Positions 33,945-42,145 of a DNA stretch of 47,693 nucleotides are shown here, in pieces; the stretch's first letter is position 1; every line of letters starts with the position of its first letter. The stretch comes from Verrucomicrobiota bacterium (lineage in GTDB: Bacteria; Verrucomicrobiota; Lentisphaeria; JABSQK01; JAJFLO01): assembly GCA_021772615.1 (NCBI GenBank), contig JAJFLQ010000151.1, positions 1-47,693 of the forward strand, written 5' to 3'. Both the position numbers and the translations under genes were made by a program. The notes under the pieces were generated by a model. It made no database searches. It saw only the letters and a list, made by a program, of their open reading frames with translations, and was not told the DNA's origin.

Positions 33945-34728
33945 GAAGCGGCGTTTCGACTACCGATCCACACGGCACTGGCACCGTTATCTCGGTCTTC
34001 TGGTCGCTGCCTTCGCATTCGTCCTTTCGATCACCGGAATCATGCTCAATCACACCGAAGCGCTTCTGCTCGATTCGAGACACATCAAGCATGCGTTGCT
34101 CCTGCGCCTTTACGGCATCGAATTTCCAGACGAAAGGGTGAGTTTCCAGGCCGGCGATCATTGGGTTTCCCAAATTGCCGATCACATCTATTTCGATCAC
34201 ACCCACCTCACATCATCCGAGTCGCCTATCTGCGGCGCCGTTGATGTCGGCGACTTCGTGGCAGTTGCGACCGCGGACAGCGTCGTGCTCACCACCCACG
34301 ATGGAGAGGTCGTAGAGATTCTCGGTCCGGCAGCCGGTGTTCCATCAGGTCTGATGCGGGTGGGGAAGTCAAGCGGCGGAGCGCTGGTTGTCGCCGCAGC
34401 GAATGGAGGTGCGTTCATCGCCGACGTCGACATCATTGCATGGTCGCCGTATGCCGGTTCGGATGTAGCCTGGGCAACATCAAACGCGCCGCCGGCCATC
34501 CTGGTGGAGCAGATTCGCGACCAATACCTTGGCCAGGGGCTGCCGCTAGAACGTGTCATACTGGACATCCACAGTGGACGGATCCTGGGAAAATGGGGCG
34601 TTATATTCTTTGACCTTATCGCGGGCGTGCTGATTGTGCTGGGATTCTCGGGAATCTATATCTACTTTTTCCCGGCCGGTCGTCGAAAACCAAAGCGGTT
34701 GCAAACCGAAACGTCAAAAGTAGAGTAG
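33928..34728 (+). CDS. PepSY-associated membrane protein
   Basis: The 266-residue protein has a first helix (about 22-43) in the context RSTRHWHRYLGLLVAAFAFVLSITGIMLNHTE, the usual start of PepSY-associated transmembrane proteins, a large extracytoplasmic domain (about 44-222), and a second helix (about 226-250, FFDLIAGVLIVLGFSGIYIYFF) followed by a basic tail. His17, His19 and His42 near the membrane faces resemble haem-ligand positions in PepSY/flavin reductases, but haem binding is inference. The 17-base overlap with the FMN-binding gene argues for a joint function in extracytoplasmic electron transfer. Confidence 0.82.
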   Translation: MQRNRKKRRFDYRSTRHWHRYLGLLVAAFAFVLSITGIMLNHTEALLLDSRHIKHALLLRLYGIEFPDERVSFQAGDHWVSQIADHIYFDHTHLTSSESPICGAVDVGDFVAVATADSVVLTTHDGEVVEILGPAAGVPSGLMRVGKSSGGALVVAAANGGAFIADVDIIAWSPYAGSDVAWATSNAPPAILVEQIRDQYLGQGLPLERVILDIHSGRILGKWGVIFFDLIAGVLIVLGFSGIYIYFFPAGRRKPKRLQTETSKVE

Positions 34729-34870
34729 GTTTGTCCGTTTCGGCAGCATCGGATCTGCGAGCCGCGAAATGTGGTCATACGTTTTCGGCTCCTCCTCCAC
34801 ATCCGTGAGTCGTTAATCTCCGAATATTCTGGGTGTCTTTCATTGGTGACGTTCACGTGTCTCGTATGCT

Positions 34871-35920
34871 TTACGACTTCACCAGGGTGTTAATCGCGTC
34901 TACCACATACCTCCGAGTGAATTCGGCCCTGTTACGTGGCGGGAACCGCAATTCGTAGACGGGAATTTCTTTGAGCAATTGACTGAGCAGTTGTCGTTCC
35001 TGGGTAAGCCACGCAGACAATTCCTCGTTGCTTGGCAGCCCCATGTTTTTGGCGATAGTGATAAAATGGCCGACTTCGTTCACGTTCATATCGAATAAGG
35101 CATCTTCGACGCTCTCAGGTTCGGCCACGGGTTGCAGGCCCGGCTTGCCAGTGGTATCGCTGCATAGGTAAATCAACGCGGCAGGCACAGCAACATCCTC
35201 GATCGCGCGGTCCAGCCAGATTCGTTCAGGCGGCACACGCAGCGGCCATTTGATTTTCTCATTACTGATTTTTCGAACGAAACTGAACAATCGTAATTTG
35301 TGCCGCTCCCAGTGGCTGAATCGATTTGCCATTTCAGGTAGAGCGGCGAGCGAGTGCCAGTATAGATGAAGGGTGGTCTGATAGGCCAGGCTTATAGGCC
35401 CTGGTCGCAAGAATACAAAATCATCCGCCTGGTGCGTCCAGCGCTCATCTGTGCAAAGAACAAGGGATGTCGTCGTGGATTTCCCCGATCCCGATTTACC
35501 CGCGAAGATCACGCTCTGGCCATCACGGGAGATGGCTCCGGAATGGAGCATGAGAATCCCTCGCTGCGCTGCCTTATATCGCATTATCGCTTGCACCACC
35601 ACGTGGCGTACGATGGGAATGGACGGCGTGTTTCCATTCACCGATATGCTTGCTCCATTCTCCGTAATGCGCACCATTTGCGCCCACGATGCCAGAACCT
35701 TATGCATACAGCGTGTATAGTCGCCCGTAACCCGGGAATCACGGGAGATATCCAGGGAAATGACCGGCGAGTCGGATCTACAACCATTGAGGTCGTTGAG
35801 ATGGTAAGCAAATTCCCGGCGATAGAATGCATGTACGCGGGGATCCGTCGTGCGTAAACGAAGATTTACGATGTCATGAAAAGCGAAATCAAGCCCGTGT
35901 TCAGCATGTGGTATCGCCAT
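34871..35920 (-). CDS. HprK-like P-loop kinase
   Basis: The 349-residue soluble protein has an N-terminal domain (about 1-110) and a kinase domain starting MLHSGAISRDGQSVIFAGKSGSGKST, with a Walker A motif at 141-149, His126 before it and the acidic pair D166-D167 in QADDFVF. This plan matches HPr kinase/phosphorylase relatives (HprK-related, PEPCK-like fold) found in lasso-peptide and exopolysaccharide loci rather than true HprK of sugar control. Family members phosphorylate a Ser in a protein, peptide or small molecule. No HPr gene is near. The NTP_transf_5-type gene 5 kb away is a usual companion of such kinases. The ATG start is clear. Confidence 0.78.
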   Translation of the reverse strand: MAIPHAEHGLDFAFHDIVNLRLRTTDPRVHAFYRREFAYHLNDLNGCRSDSPVISLDISRDSRVTGDYTRCMHKVLASWAQMVRITENGASISVNGNTPSIPIVRHVVVQAIMRYKAAQRGILMLHSGAISRDGQSVIFAGKSGSGKSTTTSLVLCTDERWTHQADDFVFLRPGPISLAYQTTLHLYWHSLAALPEMANRFSHWERHKLRLFSFVRKISNEKIKWPLRVPPERIWLDRAIEDVAVPAALIYLCSDTTGKPGLQPVAEPESVEDALFDMNVNEVGHFITIAKNMGLPSNEELSAWLTQERQLLSQLLKEIPVYELRFPPRNRAEFTRRYVVDAINTLVKS

Positions 35921-36307
35921 AAGGGAAGTTTGAAAAAAATCGCATTAGTGTGCCCCCTGCAGGCACGTTCAGAACAAACATCTGCTGCCACCGTTTACCG
36001 GCAACGAATGTGCTCCTGCTGTTACATTCGTGGTCAAGATATCATGCATGGTGCCAGTATCAAATTCAGGCCGATACCATGCTTCTGCTGGACATCAGAG
36101 CAGAGATTCGCGGTGCGTTCTGCCGATTCCTGCTATCCGATGTGACGTGACGTGACGCTACGCTATGTTGATAGTCGTACGCACGGCGGCTATTTTGAAG
36201 GGTTGCTGCCTGGAGTTCCTTCAGCCTGGCACGACTACTCGTGACTGGGCGCCGGCCAAGTCAACGTTCTTAACGAGATCGGACAAACAACGGAAATTTG
36301 GTCCCGC
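35921..36307. other. Intergenic region, no gene seen
   Basis: This divergent region holds a hairpin ACGAATGT/ACATTCGT (36004-36011 and 36024-36031, loop of 12) and three tandem copies of TGACG (36043-36057). No promoter or ribosome site stands out and its open frames look like chance. Confidence 0.5.
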
Positions 36308-37327
36308 ATGCTATTATGTGACGGAAACGACGTGTCAGCGCTGGTCTTGACGGTAGGTGAATCGACAACACCACGCGCGATCGCAAGCATAGACCGGCAG
36401 ACGATGCCGCCTGCTGCTACGATTATCCATGAAGGCGCAGGAAAGTGTCACGAGAAGTTCAATGCGGGCGTTGCGTCGATCTCTACGCGTTTTTTTGTTC
36501 AGGTGGATGCCGATATGGTTCTTGATCGCGATTGTATCGAAATCTTGCGGAATGGTATGGCGGACGCAGTCGGCGCGGTGTATGGAAGGCTGCGTGATCC
36601 GATGGAAGGGCGTATCGTCGGTATCAAATTGTTCCGCACCGAATGTTTCAAGACCATCGGGTTTCGAGACTGCATCTCCCCTGACTCGGATTTTGTCAAT
36701 CATATGGCCAATGTCGGATGGTCCAAGGTATTCGCTCTGCGATTCACGGATGGCGTACCGGCAACCTGGCATACGGTGGCAGACCATTTGCCGGATTATA
36801 CTATCGATTATACATACAATAAATACCTTGTGATGGGCATGCGCGATCGGTATTGGAAGCGTATTCGATCGGTCAAGAATCGACTGCGTCGCCTTCACAT
36901 GGTCGGTCATCCCTATGCCATTGTGGCCCAGATCGCATTGGTGAGAGGTATCTTTATCGAAGAATGTCGCGACGTAATGGGGCGTCGGTTCGAATGTCCG
37001 GTGCGTGCGATGCTGGAGGATGAGGGTGAGGTGGGATTTGCCGGCAATGTCACCGACGATCGCAGATGCAGACTGTATGCCGGGGATACGCTGCCTGCTG
37101 TGTTTAAGCGTTTTTTCAGGCGGGGCGCGAAAATGGCGAAGTCGGGCGCGCCCGCCATGTTTAGGTCGTATTTTACCGGATTGGGAAAGCAGCCGCACAA
37201 GCTGGCGTGGATTGCGCAGATCGGACTATGCCGCGGTTTCTTTTCCCGTAATGTGCCCGATGTGCGAATCGCTGCCGACATCGCGATGATTCGAGAAAAC
37301 TACTCCCAGGGTTCGAAAATTGCATGA
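36308..37327 (+). CDS. Family 2 (GT-A) glycosyltransferase-like protein
   Basis: The 339-residue soluble protein has a GT-A start (LTVGESTTPRAIASIDRQT), the nucleotide-sugar and metal motif VQVDADMVLD (a DxD), and an acidic acceptor-loop region (GFRDCISPDSDFVNHM). These features fit inverting GT2 glycosyltransferases; the donor and acceptor are unknown. The second half (about 170-339) does not match a family I know and contains basic, helical stretches (RDRYWKRIRSVKNRLRRLHMVGH). It is followed by the YdjM-like gene after 34 bases on the same strand, so the two may be co-transcribed. Confidence 0.72.
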   Translation: MLLCDGNDVSALVLTVGESTTPRAIASIDRQTMPPAATIIHEGAGKCHEKFNAGVASISTRFFVQVDADMVLDRDCIEILRNGMADAVGAVYGRLRDPMEGRIVGIKLFRTECFKTIGFRDCISPDSDFVNHMANVGWSKVFALRFTDGVPATWHTVADHLPDYTIDYTYNKYLVMGMRDRYWKRIRSVKNRLRRLHMVGHPYAIVAQIALVRGIFIEECRDVMGRRFECPVRAMLEDEGEVGFAGNVTDDRRCRLYAGDTLPAVFKRFFRRGAKMAKSGAPAMFRSYFTGLGKQPHKLAWIAQIGLCRGFFSRNVPDVRIAADIAMIRENYSQGSKIA

Positions 37328-37361
37328 CGGCGTCCTCTAGAAACATTCGCACAGTTGATGT

Positions 37362-38393
37362 ATGGATTCGCTGACACAGATTACCCTTGGCGCTGCGGCG
37401 GGCGAATATGTCCTTGGTCGCAAGGTCGGCCGTAAGGCGGCGGCCTGGGGCGCCGTGATCGGTACATTGCCGGATCTCGACAACTTGGCGGCGCCGTTAC
37501 TCGATGCGGTGCAGAGACTGAGCATTCATCGGGGTTACAGCCATTCGTTCCTGTGCTGCGTTGTGGCGGCGCCGATAATCGGCAGGATTCTACAGCGGTT
37601 GCATCACCGTGATGGCGATCTGTGGCGCTCGTGGAGTCTGCTAGTCTTGGTTGTGTGGGGAACACACATCCTTCTCGACTGTTTCACCAGCTTCGGCACG
37701 CAGGCGTTCCTGCCATTCACCAATTACAAGGTCGCGTTTTGCTCGGTCAGCGTCATCGATCCGTTCTATACACTGCCGCTTGGCGCCGGGATCATCGCCG
37801 CCCTGTCCATGGCGCACGGCAGTCGACGACGGATGATGGCCAATACGATTGGTCTGACTGCAAGCACGTTCTATCTCCTGACCGGGCTGGTAATCAAGAC
37901 CACTATCCACTACCAGGCGGTTCAGGCATTGACGCAGCAGCAGATTCGATATAACCGAATATTGACGAAACCGACGCCGCTAAACGCCGTGCTGTGGCGT
38001 ATCGTCGTAGACACCGACGACGCCTATCTTGTCGGCTATCGATCGCTGCTCGATAAAATCGCCGGTATATCCTTCCGGCGCATCGCCAAGGACCATGCAC
38101 GTCTTGGGTACTGGGACACCGATCCTGCCGTGCAGCGTTTGATCTGGGTAACCGATGGCTACTACACGATAGAACGGAAGCAGACGTTACTGGTATTCAA
38201 TGACATGCGCTACGGCCGCATAGACGCATGGCACGACGGCGTCGGCGACTTTGTATTCTCATATACCATACTCGAATCGTCCGGGAACGCCGAAAAAACA
38301 CTTTCTATCACTGAGAATCCGCGGACATTTCGGATGACAAAGGCATTGAAAAATGCCTTTGTTCGCCGTATCCAGGGACAAATCGACCTATGA
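37362..38393 (+). CDS. YdjM/YbcI-type membrane-bound metal-dependent hydrolase (DUF457)
   Basis: The 343-residue product begins MDSLTQITLGAAAGEYVLG and continues with VIGTLPDLDNL, HRGYSHSFL and WGTHILLDCFTSFGT, the metal-binding His/Asp pattern of the inner-membrane YdjM/DUF457 family. About five helices lie in the first 190 residues. A soluble C-terminal domain of about 150 residues follows (QALTQQQIRYNRILTKPTPLNAVLWR), which is the extended form seen in many Gram-negatives. The reaction of the family is not established. A GAAA-loop hairpin lies in the last codons (38337-38362). Confidence 0.87.
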   Translation: MDSLTQITLGAAAGEYVLGRKVGRKAAAWGAVIGTLPDLDNLAAPLLDAVQRLSIHRGYSHSFLCCVVAAPIIGRILQRLHHRDGDLWRSWSLLVLVVWGTHILLDCFTSFGTQAFLPFTNYKVAFCSVSVIDPFYTLPLGAGIIAALSMAHGSRRRMMANTIGLTASTFYLLTGLVIKTTIHYQAVQALTQQQIRYNRILTKPTPLNAVLWRIVVDTDDAYLVGYRSLLDKIAGISFRRIAKDHARLGYWDTDPAVQRLIWVTDGYYTIERKQTLLVFNDMRYGRIDAWHDGVGDFVFSYTILESSGNAEKTLSITENPRTFRMTKALKNAFVRRIQGQIDL

Positions 38394-38400
38394 TTTCGCC

Positions 38401-38429
38401 TTGACAATGAGCGCGGCGAATTTTAGCTT
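38401..38429 (+). promoter_or_regulatory. Promoter candidate for the DUF1579 gene
   Basis: A perfect TTGACA (38401-38406) is followed by TAGCTT (38424-38429) after 17 bases. The -10 box is weak. The predicted leader is about 108 bases. Confidence 0.4.
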
Positions 38430-38543
38430 ATTAAATGAGCGTTGCTATCCGGGCCGTCTACTATGGCATCGATATCCACTGTGATTCCGCGGCACGTGCT
38501 TCGCTAAAACGCAATCAACCCCATCACGTCAAGAGGAACGATC

Positions 38544-39197
38544 ATGCGAGATGTATCACCGAAACTGCTTCAAGCCGTCACCGTCGTTGTTGCATTAGCG
38601 ATGTATCTGCCGGTCGCCCATGCCGAGCCGGAAGGGTCCCATACGACATCGCATTCAGAAGGCAGCGGCACCGCCGGCGGAGAGCAAGACAAGATGATGG
38701 CTGCGTGGCAGGCATACGCTGCACCGGGCGAGCACCACAAGGTATTGGATGCCTTGGCCGGAAACTGGAAGCACACGGTGACGTGGTGGATGGCGGCCGG
38801 CGCGCCTCCGGAAAAATCTACCGGCAACAGTATGATCCAATGGATTCTGGGTGGTCGCTTCCTCCAGCATGATGTTACGGGCACAGCGATGGGCCAACCG
38901 TTTGCCGGCCTGGGCATCACGGGGTATGACAATGTCCGCAAGACATACAACTCGATCTGGCTTGACGACATGGGGACGGGTGTGATGGCGGGTTCCGGGC
39001 AGTATGACAAAGCCACCAAAACACTTTCGGACAAAGGAACGTTTACATGTCCGTTCCGCGGTGAGACGCCGTTTCGTGGCAAGACCACGCTCACCGGTGC
39101 CGACACCTTTACCTACGAAATGTACGGCCCTGGCATGGACGGCAAGGAGTTCCTCAACATGCGCATTGAGTATGTGCGCGACACCGATAGGCCCTGA
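38544..39197 (+). CDS. Exported DUF1579 family protein
   Basis: The 217-residue protein has a signal peptide (about 8-27, ending PVAHAEP), a short Ser/His/Gly-rich linker, and a DUF1579 domain (about 60-215). The pattern HKVLDALAGNWKHTVTWWMAAG, ILGGRFLQHDVTGTAMGQPFAGLGITGYDN and KTYNSIWLDDMGTGVM is the family signature; the domain is a lipocalin-like beta barrel of unknown function. AAGAGGAACG is a good ribosome site before the ATG. It stands alone, facing the broken SGNH gene. Confidence 0.85.
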   Translation: MRDVSPKLLQAVTVVVALAMYLPVAHAEPEGSHTTSHSEGSGTAGGEQDKMMAAWQAYAAPGEHHKVLDALAGNWKHTVTWWMAAGAPPEKSTGNSMIQWILGGRFLQHDVTGTAMGQPFAGLGITGYDNVRKTYNSIWLDDMGTGVMAGSGQYDKATKTLSDKGTFTCPFRGETPFRGKTTLTGADTFTYEMYGPGMDGKEFLNMRIEYVRDTDRP

Positions 39198-39268
39198 ACA
39201 CTGGCGTTCGGGGATCGATTGGCCTGGCGCTGTGCGTTATGGCTGACATGCTTCATCTGAAAGCCGGG

Positions 39269-39729
39269 TCAGCGCTTCGCATCATCGACGACGCCTTTTC
39301 GTATGATCTGCGCTGCCACGTATTCTCCAATGCGTTGATGCGCGTGCGCATTGGGATGGCCGTCGTGCTTGTGTAATCGGTATTCCTGAAATCCTCCGCG
39401 CCTTTTTGCGGCAAGATGTCGCTGACCAGGTGCAACCGCAGATTCAACTTCCGGAATCGTGCGATTAGATCTTGATTGGGGGCGTCCCTGCGTATATCGA
39501 AAAATATCACGTGGAATTCGCAGTCGGGATAGCGTTCCTCAATGATGTCTCGGCAACGCCCGGTGAGTGCCGCATGCAAAGCGAAGTGATGTGCTGAGTG
39601 CCAGCGAATACCGTAGCCCAGCTGCTTTGCCAACATTGACTTTTCCAACAGATCATTCCATAATTGCCAAATGAAGTGCTTACGATGGTTGCGGCGGAAG
39701 TTGCGAAAAAGAGCAGGATATGGGCGTGT
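39269..39729 (-). pseudogene. Truncated, frameshifted SGNH/GDSL hydrolase remnant
   Basis: In the frame that follows directly after the stop of the upstream gene one can read FRNFRRNHRKHFIWQLWNDL, then HSAHHFALHAALTGRCRD, FHVIFFDIRRD and LHLVSDILPQK. Near a run of five A (about 39399-39403) the sense jumps by one base to a new frame reading EYRLHKHDGHPNAHAHQRI and ending at 39269. DGHPN holds the Asp and His of the SGNH catalytic triad. The N-terminal half with the GDS serine block is missing, so the gene has lost its 5' end and has a -1 shift. A sequencing error could explain the shift but not the missing half. Confidence 0.72.
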
Positions 39730-40875
39730 CTAGTCACCGGCGTTCAGCTCGTGTTTGAGTAATGTCGGCATGGTCTTGGTGATATGTGCGAGATGTTGCA
39801 GTTTGTGCACTGACTTTTCCCTGATTCGCAGGTAGAATCTCAATTGATTCAATCGCAGGTTGATGTCAAGAACTGAGTTGCGGTCCGGTGAAAAATCCCG
39901 GTCGTCTCCAGAGAAAAGCTGCTTTTCGACTTCCTCCGCCAGTGAGCGCGCATGCCCGTCACCCGCGATCCGTTCGAGAACAGCCGCCGGGATCATTGCT
40001 GCTTGCAAATCGTACGCGAGAATCAGGGCGAATGCGGCGATACGTTCAATACCGATTTCGCGAGTCTGTCGAAAAAATGCCGACCAGTCCAGATCCGGTT
40101 CGGCGTCGAGCAGCGCGGCGATATCTGCTACCTTCAGCAAATGTTCCAGTCGTTGACGTTTTTCCCAGCAATCTTTTGCCACCTGGATACACAATACAAC
40201 GAGCAAATCGACACGGGAGAAACTGCTTACGCTCCGCCCGTTCATATTCACGGTACCACGACATTGCCAGAATGCATCGAAATCCACATCCACCGGAAAG
40301 AAATACGGCGTAAGTCCCCAATGCAGATCCACTTCGGTGTCGCGATGTCTGTTGACAAGGCATTCTTCCCGATCAAATAACTCGCTCGTCACGTAGTCCT
40401 CATCGACCAGAATCTCGCGGCTTGCATGACGATCATCCGGGTGAACGAGAATATCGATATCCCATACCTGGCGGAGTGATACCTTGCCGTAAAGATCCGA
40501 CGCGAGCACGGTGCCCTTATAAGGGATCGCGCGGATTTTCCTGCTGGAAAATAGATCCAATAACCGGAACATTTCGGTTGTCAGGTTAAAGTTCTTATGT
40601 GTGTTGCGAAAAAACCGACCTTTCAGGTCATGCAACAGGCCGGGCGGCGCCGTATGCGAGGGGAGGGCGTTCAAGGCCCGAAAAAGCAGCGGCACCACGC
40701 GGTGTTTCTCGGCGAGTTGCACGAGATTGTCCCAGTTAGGTTGCCGCGACGTGGCGTTGATGATTGCCAGGCAACCGGGAATATCCGGATGCAGCCGTGC
40801 AGCGCGCAATAACAATTCACCTCCGGCGGCGTACGCGATGTCAGTTAGCCGTCGGTATGGTCTCTGTAATGCCAT
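39730..40875 (-). CDS. NTP_transf_5-type nucleotidyltransferase-like protein
   Basis: The 381-residue soluble protein matches the uncharacterised nucleotidyltransferase family found in capsule, exopolysaccharide and lasso-peptide loci. The core reads KIRAIPYKGTVLASDLYG followed by QVWDIDILVHPDD, with Lys120 and the acidic pair Asp139/Asp141, then TEVDLHWGLTPYFF. The rest is helical. Family members are thought to transfer a nucleotide, but substrates are not known. ATG 40875 is preferred because AAGAGG lies five bases upstream; the longer frame begins with TTG. It often travels with HprK-like kinases, one of which lies at 34871-35920. The broken SGNH gene follows its stop directly. Confidence 0.83.
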   Translation of the reverse strand: MALQRPYRRLTDIAYAAGGELLLRAARLHPDIPGCLAIINATSRQPNWDNLVQLAEKHRVVPLLFRALNALPSHTAPPGLLHDLKGRFFRNTHKNFNLTTEMFRLLDLFSSRKIRAIPYKGTVLASDLYGKVSLRQVWDIDILVHPDDRHASREILVDEDYVTSELFDREECLVNRHRDTEVDLHWGLTPYFFPVDVDFDAFWQCRGTVNMNGRSVSSFSRVDLLVVLCIQVAKDCWEKRQRLEHLLKVADIAALLDAEPDLDWSAFFRQTREIGIERIAAFALILAYDLQAAMIPAAVLERIAGDGHARSLAEEVEKQLFSGDDRDFSPDRNSVLDINLRLNQLRFYLRIREKSVHKLQHLAHITKTMPTLLKHELNAGD

Positions 40876-41003
40876 CGGTTGCCTCTTATGCTGCGTGAAT
40901 CTGCGAATCCGTATCAAAACGTGTGTACACGTGAACCAACTGCCGTGATTGTCGCTCTGTCTGTTGAGTCACTTGGCAGGGTGTAGAAAGGGTAATAGTT
41001 GCT

Positions 41004-41750
41004 GTGGACAACAAAAAATCAACTGCAATTCTCGTGGTCCTTACTGCTGTGGTCATTGCGGTGGTAGCGGCCTACGTCGTGTTTACAAAACATTCGGCAG
41101 GTTCAAAGACAGGCAAGAACAAGCGTTCACAACGTCGACCGTTTCTTGTGCGTATCGACCTCGACCGCAATGGTACGATCAGTCAGTCCGAGGCTGAGTC
41201 TGCATGGGAAAAGCGGTTTGCGGACGCCGAATTGGTGATTCTTGCGGAACTTGACGATGCGCGACGTGCGACGCGGTACAGGAGTAATGACATAAATGAC
41301 GACGGTAATCTCACGAGGTACGAGTTTGTTACAACGCTCACCGGCCGTAGGGTACGTTCGGCTGATGCCGTCCCCGCAACCCTGGACGAATATGACAGGG
41401 CGCATGCTGACACCACCGAAAGTGGCAGCGCCATCGATGCGAACGCCGGCGCGGCATCTGGGACGACGGTCACCGATAGTTTTAACGTTGCGGCGCCGCA
41501 ATCTGAATCTACGCGAGATCGGCGGCGTCAGCAGCTACTGTTTCTCCTGACCCTGGATTACGACGGAGATAAGAAAATCAAACGGCAGGAGATCGACCGC
41601 TTCTGGACGTTTCGATTTGGTGCAGATACCGTGGACGTGTCACCGGACACCCTCTCTGCGTGGTCGGATGATTTCCTTCTCTTCGATCTTGATCGCGACG
41701 GCACACTACGAAAACAAGAGCTTATCGACGCCATAAAGGCGATTCGATAG
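41004..41750 (+). CDS. Membrane-anchored four-EF-hand protein
   Basis: The 248-residue protein has one N-terminal membrane helix (about 8-28) and then four EF-hand loops of 12 residues: 52-63 (DLDRNGTISQSE), 96-107 (DINDDGNLTRYE), 185-196 (DYDGDKKIKRQE) and 228-239 (DLDRDGTLRKQE). Loops 1, 2 and 4 have the full Asp/Asn, Gly6 and Glu12 pattern; loop 3 has Lys instead of Gly6. The two pairs are split by a polar linker (about 118-175). It should bind calcium, most likely outside the inner membrane. The start is GTG after an AAGGG site 11 bases upstream. I know no named family for this layout. Confidence 0.82.
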   Translation: MDNKKSTAILVVLTAVVIAVVAAYVVFTKHSAGSKTGKNKRSQRRPFLVRIDLDRNGTISQSEAESAWEKRFADAELVILAELDDARRATRYRSNDINDDGNLTRYEFVTTLTGRRVRSADAVPATLDEYDRAHADTTESGSAIDANAGAASGTTVTDSFNVAAPQSESTRDRRRQQLLFLLTLDYDGDKKIKRQEIDRFWTFRFGADTVDVSPDTLSAWSDDFLLFDLDRDGTLRKQELIDAIKAIR

Positions 41751-41797
41751 GGTAGTTCCGCAGCTTCGTGGCACAAATTGTGCACGCCGACTCCATC

Positions 41798-41830
41798 GCC
41801 TTTATGTTGCATGTCGTGCAACGTAAAGGC
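41798..41830 (+). terminator. Strong hairpin after the EF-hand gene
   Basis: A 13-pair stem (41798-41810 with 41818-41830, one T-G wobble) with a seven-base loop lies 47 bases after the stop. No T-run follows, so it is either a weak terminator or an RNA-stabilising hairpin. It ends two bases before the left direct repeat of the MITE-like element. Confidence 0.4.
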
Positions 41831-41832
41831 TT

Positions 41833-41844
41833 GGTGTCCGGCCC
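41833..41844 (+). repeat. Left flanking direct repeat of the MITE-like element
   Basis: GGTGTCCGGCCC is repeated at 41985-41996 as GGCGTCCGGCCC (11 of 12 identical), just outside the terminal inverted repeats, as a target-site duplication would be. Confidence 0.55.
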
Positions 41845-41846
41845 AA

Positions 41847-41983
41847 ATGTCACCAAATTAAGGAACATCAATATCGAACACCGAACAAGAAATGTCGAAT
41901 TCTGAAGTTTATCCTTTCGAAATTCAGAATTACTGGTTCGATATTCTACGGTTTTCTTGCATGTTGCCGTAATTTGGTGACAT
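41847..41983. mobile_element. MITE-like palindromic element, 137 bp
   Basis: Perfect 14-base terminal inverted repeats (ATGTCACCAAATTA at 41847-41860; TAATTTGGTGACAT at 41970-41983) enclose further nested pairs: AATATCGAAC/GTTCGATATT (41870-41879, 41936-41945) and AATTCTGAA/TTCAGAATT (41898-41906, 41923-41931). It has no transposase and is AT-rich against its surroundings. A 12-base near-identical direct repeat flanks it. The inner text (ATCGAACACCGAACAAG) recalls abundant intergenic repeats of Verrucomicrobiota/Lentisphaerota genomes, which I know from memory only. It sits between the EF-hand and sulfotransferase genes and interrupts neither. The rest of the gap up to 42145 holds no other gene that I can see. 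Confidence 0.7.
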
Positions 41984-41984
41984 C

Positions 41985-41996
41985 GGCGTCCGGCCC
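41985..41996 (+). repeat. Right flanking direct repeat of the MITE-like element
   Basis: GGCGTCCGGCCC matches the left copy at 41833-41844 with one difference. Confidence 0.55.
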
Positions 41997-42145
41997 TGGT
42001 CATCATTTAACAAGAATTCGCCGCCTACGCCGTTCGTTCACGCCACTGCAGTCGCGGGACGTGCTTGCGCCGTACCATGTTTCGTATTGCTCTGCGCGGC
42101 GTGAAACCCACGATAAATCGTGAACTCCAACGTAAGGGAAAATCG

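Noticed and set aside
36043..36057. Three tandem TGACG units
   Set aside because: Too short and isolated to be a meaningful satellite or operator without other copies.
36335..37198. 287-codon minus-strand open frame
   Set aside because: Antisense to the glycosyltransferase gene with its DxD motif; composition is typical of a shadow frame.
41722..42006. 94-codon minus-strand open frame
   Set aside because: It is the translation of the MITE-like element and its flanks; such frames arise from the palindromic repeat itself.
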